DNA from: Cylindrotheca closterium
Lineage: Eukaryota; Bacillariophyta; Bacillariophyceae; Bacillariales; Bacillariaceae
Reading direction: 5' to 3'
DNA: 64,000 nt
Assembly: GCA_933822405.4 (NCBI GenBank)
Contig: CAKOGP040001847.1
Location: 1-64,000 of the forward strand
Notes under the pieces: model-generated
Told to the model about the DNA's origin: nothing
What the model saw: only the letters and a program-made list of their open reading frames with translations
The model's database searches: none
Shown here: in pieces, positions 21,414-30,755 of the stretch
Layout of the letters: every line of letters begins with the position of its first letter
How positions within the stretch are numbered: the stretch's first letter is position 1
Translations under genes and position numbers: made by a program

Positions 21414-22775
21414 TCATCGATGATACTCCTCCCAGTATATTGTCTCGTGATTCCTTGCAGTCTCACAACTGTGCAAGCCGACCAACTCTTTGTCCTGCGG
21501 GAAGAAAACGACCATACATGTGAGTCAAACCTGCAAAAATCTACCATTGATACACCCGAAGCAACTTGCCTTTGGATGGTGCAGTTGGCTGAGACACTTG
21601 CTGCTGCTCCTTGACCAGGTCCGTTGGTGGTATGGACGAAGTTCAAACTTGTTGATATCAGTTATCGGCATGAAAAGCTGCCTAGAGCTCCCACTGTCGC
21701 ATTGCTTCATCTCAACATATCTATTGCTGACTGTAGAAAGGCAAAGATTGGAACCACGAGCGCGGACTTGATCTCCAGAGCCACTGTTTTTTAAAATGTC
21801 CCACTTGAAATGACGGCGTGTGTCCTTACATTTGCGAATCCAGACTGTATATCCTTCCCGACATGAGTCTTCATTATTCCCGGGCACGACACAGCCGTGA
21901 TTGGGCCCGTCGCCCAACGAAAACTCATCACATTTTGTGCATTCAAGACACCACCAGGTCTCGGCGTGTGTCTCTTGCCAGAAATAGGAGCTCTGCCAAT
22001 AGAGACGAAGCATGAAGCCCCCAGAACTACTTTGTGTGGTAAGGGATAACGAGGGATCAGTACAAAAGTCTGTGCCAGGATTGTTTCCAGATCCGTTGCA
22101 TCCTGGAACACTTTCTGTTCCATCACGTTGCCTACAAATTAGATTATCCATGCAATCATTGTCTGTTTGTATTCAAGCAACAAGCAGGAATGTGAGTTGC
22201 ATACGATACAGCGAATGCGAGATCATGGGTTTCTTACCACTGTCACAATCTCCTTCACACATTGCGAGAGGGAACTCATGACTAGGGTTTCCATTGTTCC
22301 CAACATATGACAAAGTATCTGTTGGCACCTTGATTGGTGCTTTTGTAGGATTTGGTGTTGGAAGTGGGGTTGGGAACGGAGTGGGCTTCCTTGTTGGAGA
22401 GCGAGAAGGCTGTGACGACGGCGATTCAGATGGTACTGGAGTCTGTGGCGGCCAAACGCTGGGAGGAGTTGGCGAAGATGGACTCTTGCCAAGAGAGTAG
22501 GTGAACGCTTCGGCTTCTGTTGGGTTCTTGGCTTTGCTGGGTACAGAAGGAGGAGTTGTTGGAACAGAGAAAGATGTTGTTACTCTTGCTCTCTTTAATC
22601 CTGCCTTGAGAGCGTAGTTCGAAGGGACTTGTTTTCTCTGCTGAAAAAATACAAGGTTCCTGTTTTGATGATCGCTTCCTCGGACCTTCTTTCCAGTTGA
22701 CCTCCCGGTAGACCCAGAGACGCAAATATTCTCCAATTGCAATACAAAAAGGAGAGTCACTATGGCGTACTTCAT
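21414..22775 (-). CDS. Secreted Pro/Thr-stalk beta-trefoil protein, paralogue 3
   Basis: Exons 22238-22775, 21570-22162 and 21414-21494; 403 residues. The signal peptide starts MKYAIVTLLFVLQLE at 22775. Intron 1 is 75 bp, phase 1, inside the Cys module. Intron 2 (75 bp) is again a GC-AG intron after LHHPK (AAG|GCAAGT). The stalk is shorter (PTPFPTPLPTPNPT). The Cys module CEGDCDS-DNDC...VPGCNG and the trefoil are almost collinear with paralogue 2. Ends DKELVGLHSC...YWEEYHR. A recent tandem duplicate of paralogue 2 is likely. Confidence 0.75.
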
Positions 22776-23157
22776 CGTCGATGGGCGCATTGTCTGTGTT
22801 GTTTGGAGATCTGTAAAATAATGCATTCAAAAGGTTTTCTAAAACGTTGCGATCACATGTGCAACACGACAAATATATCGCGCGTGTCAGTTTTGTGATC
22901 GCCTCACCAAAAATACACGACATAAATCTGAAGAACGACGAAAAATGCGAGCAAACCTCGATGGTTTCATGTTGCACGTGTCGTTGTTCCGAGTTCGGAA
23001 CTTACTCAACGATGAAAAATGATTACTACAGTACACGTGTACGTGTACCCAGTTTCTAAAAGATCAATATGATACTAATTGCAAAACTAATACTTGCGAG
23101 TTATGAATACTATAAAACAAGATAAACACCTTGACTCAATTGGATGAATAGATCAAT
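22776..23157. other. Intergenic between paralogues 3 and 4
   Basis: 382 bp containing the promoter of paralogue 3. Nothing else was recognised. Confidence 0.6.
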
Positions 23158-24611
23158 CTACCGTTGAAATTCCTCCCAGTAGAGGGTCTCGTGACCCAGG
23201 GCTCGGCGGCAGGGCTGCATTCCAACAAGTTCTTTCTCCTTTGGATGATGCATCTTAAGAGAGACGAAAAGTGCACGGTGGCAATGAGAAATCAATGTTT
23301 TCACAAGCAAGCCAGGAAGGAAAGAAACTTACTTGAGTCAGGCAAATCGCATCGTTGCGTGACCACCTTCGCTGAGAGTAAGGTCTCAGCTCGAATCTGT
23401 CCAAGTCGGCGATCGGCATGAAGAGCTGCTCACTTCTTGTGTTATCACATGGCTGAATCTCAAGGTATCGATTGTCAACCGTATGAAAACACAAGTTGGT
23501 ACCGTCTGCTCGAATTTGATCTCCGGATCCTGGATTGTTCACAATGTTCCATTCGAACTTCCTTCGCGTATCTGTGCATTTTCTAATCCAGATCAAGTGC
23601 CCAGTTGCACAGGAACTACTTCTACTTCCAGGAGTAACGCATCCATGATTCGGTCCGTCGCCCAACGAATATTCGTCACATTTCGTGCATTCCATGCACC
23701 ACCAAGCCTCTTTCTTAGTCTCTTGCCAAAAGTAGTCAATTGACCAATACAGTCGCATCATGAAATTGTGGTTAGGGTCTCCTAGTCCCTGTGATGTCGG
23801 CTTTGCTGTAACTGGAGCAGGCGTGGGTTTATCTGATGGTGCGTCGGTCTTGGATGGATCGAAACAGTAATCAGTGCCAGCTGCTCCATTGCCATTACAA
23901 CCTGGAACCTTTTCAAAAGCGCCGCGCTCCATGCATTTCAGACCAGACTGACAGTCAGAATCTGTTGATAATCAGGCCAGGGCAAAGAGCATGTGAGTGA
24001 CATCAAACTCGGCACAAATACCAATTCATTCGTTTTTCGTTACCTCTATCGCAATCTCCATAGCACATGCCTAGAGGAAATACATTCTCTGGGACTCCGT
24101 TGTTTCCAATAGTCGTGAGACTGGTTGTTGGTGGCACCGGAGTTGGCTTTTGTGTGGGCTGCTTTGTTGGTTCTGGAGTTGGATTTTTCGACGGCTTTTG
24201 TGTGGGCGGTTTTGTTGGTTCTGGAGTTGGATTCTTTGTCGGCGTTCGAGTGGGTTTGGGCGTCGGTTTTGGGGTTGGTAATGGCGATGGCGGAAAAGTG
24301 GGTAAGGGCCCCCCTGTTGCTTCATTTTGGTTGGTTTTTGTCAACGCAGAAGGTGATGGGACCGGTGGCACTGGAACAGGCGACAATGTGGGCAAAGATG
24401 GATCCGCAGGAAACGAATAAGACGATTGGCGTGCAAGCTTGAATGTGGCTTTCAAGACGTGATTAAATGGCACATCCTTTCTTTGCCGTAACAGCTGTCG
24501 ATGGGGATCAAAGGTGTCGCCTTTGACTTTCTTTTCTCGGAGAGATGATCCATCGACAACACAAAGGCTGTACAGAAATGCGGAAGGCACAATCAGAGTC
24601 GAAAACTTCAT
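23158..24611 (-). CDS. Secreted Pro/Thr-stalk beta-trefoil protein, paralogue 4
   Basis: Exons 24044-24611, 23333-23961 and 23158-23253; 430 residues. The signal peptide is MKFSTLIVPSAFLYSLCVV. The stalk is built of NPTPEPTKPPTQKP-like units. The Cys module is CYGDCDR-DSDC...VPGCNG...DYC. The trefoil includes WWCMECTKCDEYSLGDGP and GTNLCFHTVD. Intron 2 is a standard GT-AG intron (79 bp) but sits after CLTQ, four codons upstream of its place in paralogues 2 and 3 (LTQ|MHHPKEKELVG versus LSQLHHPK|DKELVG). It is the oldest-looking of the three minus-strand members. Function as for the other members, by inference. Confidence 0.75.
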
Positions 24612-25135
24612 ATTGTTTCTGTCTGCCCCAGAATTTGTGAGTTCATACGAATTTTCAGGGAAACCAGATTACGCACCTGTTTCGCCATAGTGTTTTACAC
24701 ATCTCTAAGTAATGTCCGGTTATTTGTCCCGCATTTAGGTAAGTATTGGCCAAAAATCGTCCAAGTGGGTCTCATTAGCGTAAGTGTATCGTGTAAACGA
24801 CGCGATTTGGGCGAAGATTTATCACGAATGATTTTGGAGATTTGACTCAATCGGAACGCGCGTGCGATGTTGAAGAGGAGATACACGTGAAAAACAGCTG
24901 CGTCCCAGCACTGTGCAGCTCTTTCTGGATACCCAGCACCCGAGTAAAAATCAAGCAGGCTAAATCGACCGGTATATGTATTTCTGGCAAATGACTCGTT
25001 CAAGTTCAAGGTTCCAAGCGGACCAATATAGCACCTAATCAGTCAGCAAATTGAGTCATGTTGTCCGTAGCCAGAACTACAAGGCCTTTAGTCGAGCGAA
25101 TAAGGTCGATGGTGCTTACATTTAGTTTATGTCGG
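24612..25135. other. Intergenic, no gene seen
   Basis: Promoter of paralogue 4 and the 3' region of the DHHC gene. Short open frames here have no recognisable content. Confidence 0.6.
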
Positions 25136-26110
25136 CTATATTAATCCACCCGTACCTAATTTCCAAGCCAACCCAATAGCAGTAGTGGCATACAAAAGAA
25201 CACTAGCTCCAACAGCCATGTAGAAGAGAGGTAGATTCCCTTGAAAAGGGAGACGCCCGGCAATGCAACGTCCAAAAACATTGCAATGATGATCATAATG
25301 CGAAACGCATCTCTGACAGGTATTGCAATGAAAATACTTCTTCTTTCCTCGCCTCCACACCAAACATCTGACGCAGTAGGTATCAATAGATGATAAGTCC
25401 TCTCCATTGTCACTATTGTTTTCGTCTTGCATTGAAATGTAAAGCTCCGAAGGTGCTGGAACCATTTCCTGGACCAGCGCATCGTTTTCCCCATTTGACT
25501 TATTTGGTTGCTGTTGATGGGTTTGTATGTAGGACCTGACATAAGGTTGGACTTGTGGTGGAATCGGATGACAGGTGAATGGTGATCGTTTCACCACACC
25601 AGGATCTTTGTGGTAAATAGCCAATAAGCACAGCAGCTCAACAAAAAATAGACTAGAGACCGCAGCAACAAAAATGGAATCAGCAATATTGGACTGAGCA
25701 TTTGACAATCCAAACGCACTTAGGACCGCGACAAAGCACAAAGAAGCAGCACCTCCAAGGACGAAGGAGCCACACCGAAACTCTTTGTGTTTTGCTTCTT
25801 GTGGAGCCGGAAGCGGTGGTAGCAGCTTCCAATCGAGCTCAGTTGTTTGATAAGATATGATAGTTCTCGATCCACCTTCTTCCACGGAAGCATTTGCAAC
25901 TCGAGCTCCTTCGTTGTCGAGAGAAGACTTTGAAGCAATATTCAACGCCGTATTGGAAGAGGAGCCTTGCACTTGGTAGGGGAGGTTTTCACCTTCTTCG
26001 ACTCTGTCCTTTATCGAATCTGTCATTTCACCTCGATTCTTGTCGATGCTGGATCTGCAAAGCAATAGGCAACCTGTTGGCCAACATGCAATAGGATAGA
26101 AAAACATCAT
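25136..26110 (-). CDS. DHHC-type protein S-acyltransferase
   Basis: 324 residues as one exon. It has two membrane segments (FVLGGAASLCFVAVLSAFGL and SIFVAAVSSLFFVELLCLLA), a DPG motif (HKDPGVVKRS), the Cys-rich domain (CVRCLVWRRGKKKYFHCNTC) ending in the DHHC tetrad at residues 273-276, then one further membrane segment. DHHC enzymes attach palmitate to cysteines of target proteins at internal membranes. The protein stops 48 residues after DHHC, so the fourth membrane segment and the usual TTxE region are missing; an unrecognised 3' exon (a GTACGG site lies in the last codons) is possible. The start could instead be ATG 26026, since a TTGCAG just upstream resembles an acceptor. Confidence 0.7.
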   Translation of the reverse strand: MMFFYPIACWPTGCLLLCRSSIDKNRGEMTDSIKDRVEEGENLPYQVQGSSSNTALNIASKSSLDNEGARVANASVEEGGSRTIISYQTTELDWKLLPPLPAPQEAKHKEFRCGSFVLGGAASLCFVAVLSAFGLSNAQSNIADSIFVAAVSSLFFVELLCLLAIYHKDPGVVKRSPFTCHPIPPQVQPYVRSYIQTHQQQPNKSNGENDALVQEMVPAPSELYISMQDENNSDNGEDLSSIDTYCVRCLVWRRGKKKYFHCNTCQRCVSHYDHHCNVFGRCIAGRLPFQGNLPLFYMAVGASVLLYATTAIGLAWKLGTGGLI

Positions 26111-26374
26111 CGCATGAGATAATCTTTTTTGTTAACGCAGCGAGGGGTAGTTTATCCCACAAATAGAATGACCCCGAACTGAAATCCCCTTATTCTAAAA
26201 ATTTCTTCATCAGTTTCATCGGCATTGTATACCGGTACAGCTCTCCTAATTCTGGTTGAAAGAAAGGACGAAACAACTCGGCAAGAAATTCGTTTGCGTG
26301 TAAGACAACGTTTTAGGATAAAGGAAATCTAGAAACTTCAATTTCCAAAAAACTTGCTTTCTGGAGAAAGTCGA

Positions 26375-27425
26375 CTACTCTTTGGCTTGAGCGTACAAGA
26401 CGAAAGTGTACCGCAACGACTCTTTGTCCCACGGAAGAAGGTTTTCATCGAGGCCCAATTCCAAGAGTTCTGCCCTGGTGAATAATGGAGGTTCTCGAAT
26501 CATTGGAAGATTTGTAGCATCGAGTCCTGAGAACCGAGAAGGTCCATCCCATGCGGGAGGAAATTCAGCATAAACAGCAATGTTTTACCAGACTGACTTT
26601 GATAGGCTTCAAATTGCAGAGGTGAAAGAGATATTGACTTTTGGGCGAAGTCATCTTTGAAGACGACCTCCGTGATACCCAAGTATTTCCACAAGTCGGT
26701 CTCGGAAAAAAATTGCTTCGACGAAAAGCTAGTTGTAATCAAAAGCAAAATGCTTGAATCCCAGTCCTCTGCCTTTCAGTAAACGCTTCAGTGCTGCCTG
26801 GTGATCGTCAAAGAATAGGAGAGCGTGCGCAAGATTGTCTCTTCCTCCGACCCAATCCTCCCACTGCTCCCTGGACGTGTATGCAAAATCTACAAATTCC
26901 TTGCCTGTCAGATAGAGAGAGTGCCCTTCGTCGATGTGAGGAATGTTCTCTTTTTCCGCGGAGCGAGAACAATGATCTTTGTCTCTGGTCCAGCTGCCTG
27001 TCGCAATATCCAGGTGCCGACTCCTTGAAAGGCTCCACTCTCGACAATGACCTTGGGTTTCAATTCTTTCTCATGACAAATAGAGCAAAGTAATGAAAGA
27101 AGCCTCCGCCTTTATCATTTTCACGATCTGGGGATTTTGTCCACATTTGAAAGAAGTCTTTTAGATAATTCTTCCATTGCGATTACGAGAGTTGGCTCCA
27201 TGGAGACTTCGAAGGATTCACACGACACAGTAGTTTATTTCCTTTATCGTTATCTGCATTTATGATGGCTTCCCTCCAGTTCACATCGGAAGGGTTTGTC
27301 ATCAACTCCAGAGGTAAAACGTCCTGAAAATTCAAAGACAGGAAAAAGGATAGAATGACTGCAAAAATCCACCAGAAGGAGTTGGCAATCAGGTTGGGCT
27401 TGTTGTTGCCATGTGATGGCCTCAT
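26375..27425 (-). pseudogene. Broken membrane-anchored enzyme-like gene (Rossmann-like)
   Basis: Fragments in changing frames read as one protein of about 350 residues. A membrane anchor comes first (FWWIFAVILSFFLSLNF), ending at a TAA at 27183. Next are MWTKSPDRENDKG and FFHYFALF, then after a frameshift KVIVESGAFQGVGTWILRQ. A second shift gives HIDEGHSLYLTGKEFVDF and ALLFFDDHQAALKRL, a third gives DLWKYLGITEVVF, and a fourth gives a long intact tail ending LRYTFVLYAQAKE before the stop at 26375. At least one nonsense and four frame changes make it a pseudogene. The ESGAxxGVGTW and FFDDHQ motifs recall SAM-methyltransferase/cephalosporin-hydroxylase folds. I only vaguely recognise it as a diatom family. 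Confidence 0.6.
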
Positions 27426-27851
27426 CTCCTTTCATTCACCCGAACAAAGATAACTTGATTCAAACTTGGACAGAGAAGCATCCGACTGTTTGGCGCGTTG
27501 TTCGATCAGTAGATGTCTGCATCTGGTCCATCAATAGGGGCCCGCATAACAACAGCAAGAGGGTGATGATGTGCGTGAGGCTTATTGACGGCTCGGAATG
27601 CTGTCTCCCCCAAATTGTTGATTGCTTTTAGGGACGCGACCCCTTTTATGTGAAGTACTGTACGTACGCCGTCGGCTTCATTGGCAATCTCAAAACATCG
27701 TCTCCGAGACCACAATGGAAGAAACGACTTATACTCATCAAAATTGAATCTATCTACTTCACTCATTATACATCATCCAAATTCCATTGCTTATTTCCCG
27801 TGCTAGTTATTCATTCCTTCTCAAACTTCACAAATAAAAAACTTAAGCACC
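27426..27851. other. Intergenic, no gene seen
   Basis: Upstream region of the next gene, AT-rich towards its 3' end. Nothing else was recognised. Confidence 0.6.
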
Positions 27852-28829
27852 ATGTCTCGTTGGGCCAAACAAGTCTCACGAATGGGACGTGATGGCTTTC
27901 AATTGGCGAGCGCCATTTTCAAGGATTCCACCACGAAGAGAGCCGTATCCTTCAAGCCGGTACTATTGGATCAAGCTCGTCAATATAATTTGGTTGCACG
28001 CTCGCTGTTGCAAGTGGACCGGCAGATAGGACTTGTGCGCTATCACGGCATTATGGGGTATTTTCAGCAACAATGGCAAGCTCGCTTCTCGTCATCTCTG
28101 CCGCCATCTACGACTACGCCGGAAGGCTCTTCGCCCGCCGATACTAGCCAGCCAAACAAGGCAAGAATAGCCTTCATGATCACAGGATCCATGAAGCAAG
28201 AATTAAACGAACAGATGGGATACCTGGACGAAGACATTAGGAAAATGACACCTTTGCAAGCATCATTGATCCTGCATTATCGAATCATCCCAGATGAAAT
28301 GGAAGAAAAACTTCCTGTAGTAGAAGCAGAATATGAAAAGCAGCGAGAAGAGGATGCTGTGAAGCAGCAACAGGAAGCGGAAGAACGGGAAAGGTTGAGA
28401 GCAGCTCAACAGGTGGAAATGAAAAAGGCGGAAGCATTGCGAAAAGAGCAAGCAGCAAGCACAGCGGAATCCAAAACGGAAGTGAATGCCCAGCAAGAAA
28501 CCCCTTCAGCGCCTTACGTTGCCCCGGCACCTCTAACAGTTGCCTCGTTCAGCGCTGCTGCGAATAATTTTCAGTCGTCCAACACGCTTCTATCACCATC
28601 AGCCGACGGTACAACCAATGGGTTTGGAGATTCCTGGTTCGAAGTGAATGAAATCGATCCCAAAACGGGTGAAGCAACTCGAGTTGGCCTGTATCAAGAG
28701 GAAGAAGAAGCCACCTTGGGAATGAAAACTCGGCAAGAGATTGCAGATGCAAAGGAAACCAATCTGACCTTTGAACTCAAGCCAGTTGAGAAGAGTGCTC
28801 TTTTTTCGTCGTCGCAGAAGCAAAAGTGA
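27852..28829 (+). CDS. Coiled-coil protein with UBA-like motif, probably mitochondrial
   Basis: 325 residues, single exon, start in a good context (ACCATGTC). The N-terminus (MSRWAKQVSRMGRDGFQLA) is basic and amphipathic, as in a mitochondrial presequence. Residues about 100-142 hold MITGSMKQELNEQMGYL and MTPLQASLILHY, a pattern seen in algal and plant proteins with a UBA-like three-helix motif. A strongly charged coiled coil (about 150-200) follows, then a Ser/Ala-rich linker. No catalytic motif is present. The function is unknown and the targeting is an inference. Confidence 0.6.
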   Translation: MSRWAKQVSRMGRDGFQLASAIFKDSTTKRAVSFKPVLLDQARQYNLVARSLLQVDRQIGLVRYHGIMGYFQQQWQARFSSSLPPSTTTPEGSSPADTSQPNKARIAFMITGSMKQELNEQMGYLDEDIRKMTPLQASLILHYRIIPDEMEEKLPVVEAEYEKQREEDAVKQQQEAEERERLRAAQQVEMKKAEALRKEQAASTAESKTEVNAQQETPSAPYVAPAPLTVASFSAAANNFQSSNTLLSPSADGTTNGFGDSWFEVNEIDPKTGEATRVGLYQEEEEATLGMKTRQEIADAKETNLTFELKPVEKSALFSSSQKQK

Positions 28830-29531
28830 TCGATCTACAATATGCTGCCAATGGAATTGCCCCTGATGCAACTCCTACCAATGTCATTCAGAACGCTTTG
28901 GAACAAGTATGCCATACTTTTTCGCATGTGACACATACGATGTCTTTTTTGTTTCGCTTGTGGTGCATACGATATCGTTTTGATCGGGAACTCTTCACTT
29001 AACTAGCAAGGCTTATATAAGTTATGGAACAAATAGTATTGCTTAACCAACCTCAGTCGTGAATGAGCTCATAAGTCGCCAGGAACAAATATGTATGGCT
29101 GCCAACATTCGGTGCGGTATTCCAACTGATCCAAATGTTGGAAAACATTACAGCCTCCATGCTTGTGACGTCGCCTGCACACAGACAGCATAGTTCCTCG
29201 CGAGATTGATGTATATTGGCTAGTAAAAAATGAGGGAACGAGGTGCGGGTTTCAGCACACTGTATGGTACTCACTCCTAAGCCCTTTAATTCGTGTTTCT
29301 CCCGCGTGGAGTAGCTCGTTCAAATTGCTACTGGTATACTGTGACTCACTCCACCGGCATGCGCGAAAAAACGACACTTCACAATCCTCTTTATTATGAA
29401 TCCCCGAAATCATCGTCCAGCTACCGATGTGGACGAGAGAAGTACTGTACAAATGGAGACTCAGCACACAGTTTGAGAAAAGCTTACAAAACAAACAAGA
29501 GACCCGCCTGAACAATTACCACACTATTAAA
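28830..29531. other. Intergenic, no gene seen
   Basis: 700 bp between two plus-strand genes. An in-frame extension of the next ORF reaches back to 29427 (ATG), but the ATG at 29532 follows a short A/T-rich leader (ATTAAA) and precedes the conserved part. Confidence 0.55.
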
Positions 29532-30677
29532 ATGGCACAAGATCCCCCACAGGAACAATTGAATCCCTTCATTGAAAGATGCATGCCAGAACCTAGAGTG
29601 GTGAATGTACTGTTGGAAGGGACAAATGAAATCCACCAAGTTGAGGTCTTTGTGGCAGGTATGACGTTCCAACGTGCCTATATGGTTCCAGATATAAGGG
29701 AACCAACAGCTATAAACCACGGTGGTCCTGACTGGGGGGCGGTATCCTATGGTTACACGTTAGAGAGGATACAAGGATATGAACCACCAGTATTTTTGTT
29801 TCCTTCAGATGCTTCAGAAAGAATTGATGTCGCCATTAAACGGTTAGACAAACGAATATTCGAACCACTCTTGGCTCAAAATAGAGAAAATCCCTATCGA
29901 GAGATTCATCGAATGCAAACACCATCGCTGACGGATGGAGGATACGTTCACCCTTTGGTGGAGGCACTGGAAGATGACCATTACCTCTACATAATCACTC
30001 CGTTCGCCGATGGTGGTGACCTTACGGAAAGCATACCTCTCCAACCACAAGAGAATATGCCTGTCGAGCTACAAGCCTATCAAGTATACAAGCAAATGTT
30101 GGATGCTGTGAACCACATACATAATAACCCACACATCCGTGGTCAATTTGGGATTGGCCATCGCGACATTAAGGGAGGCAATTTCTTTGTTTCCCAAGGC
30201 AGAATACGCCTCGCTGATTTTGCCATGTCATATCCGATACCGCCAGGTGATCTGGTGAACCACATGGGGGGCTTTGGAACTCCGGCATACCTTCCGCCAG
30301 AGATTGCACGAGAAGGAGAGTTTTCAGCAACAGGCTGCGATTTATGGGCATGCACGGTGACACTGTTCAATTTGGTCACTGGCATGCCAGTATACATGAT
30401 GCCAATTCCCACGGACATTTTCTTTGTATACAATATCATGGCTCGAGGGTTGTCCAATGATCCCAACGGCGAAATGGTTGAGGCACTTTTTGATGAAGCC
30501 GATGGCCGCGGAAGACATGCGCTCCAAGAAATGTGGCAACGAATACAGGGCTTGAGCCCGCAATTGCGGGACCTACTTTCGAATGTTCTGGAGCTTGCCC
30601 CTGGCCAACGATGGAATATGCAAGACGTGCAGAACTCGGCTTGGATGCAGCTGTCCGCAGCATTGCTAGGCGCATAA
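29532..30677 (+). CDS. Divergent protein kinase-like protein
   Basis: 381 residues. Recognisable kinase landmarks are the ATP-binding Lys103 in VAIKRL, the catalytic loop HRDIKGGN at 210-217, the activation-segment end GTPAYLPPEIAR, and the subdomain IX region CDLWACTVTLF. Two features are unusual. The glycine-rich loop is not recognisable before VAIK, and the metal-binding DFG is DFA (229-231). The catalytic Asp212 and Lys214 are kept, so weak or altered activity is possible. The first 75 residues match no known domain. An alternative start is ATG 29427. No family is assigned. Confidence 0.7.
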   Translation: MAQDPPQEQLNPFIERCMPEPRVVNVLLEGTNEIHQVEVFVAGMTFQRAYMVPDIREPTAINHGGPDWGAVSYGYTLERIQGYEPPVFLFPSDASERIDVAIKRLDKRIFEPLLAQNRENPYREIHRMQTPSLTDGGYVHPLVEALEDDHYLYIITPFADGGDLTESIPLQPQENMPVELQAYQVYKQMLDAVNHIHNNPHIRGQFGIGHRDIKGGNFFVSQGRIRLADFAMSYPIPPGDLVNHMGGFGTPAYLPPEIAREGEFSATGCDLWACTVTLFNLVTGMPVYMMPIPTDIFFVYNIMARGLSNDPNGEMVEALFDEADGRGRHALQEMWQRIQGLSPQLRDLLSNVLELAPGQRWNMQDVQNSAWMQLSAALLGA

Positions 30678-30755
30678 AAAGGTTTAAAATTTTGACATGG
30701 GTAACAATAAGACAATGAGACGTTATCGTTCTGTACAACCGCGCTATGCTTCTAT

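Noticed and set aside
29053..29515. Minus-strand ORFs upstream of the kinase
   Set aside because: Short, no recognisable domain, and overlapping the likely 5' region of a supported gene.
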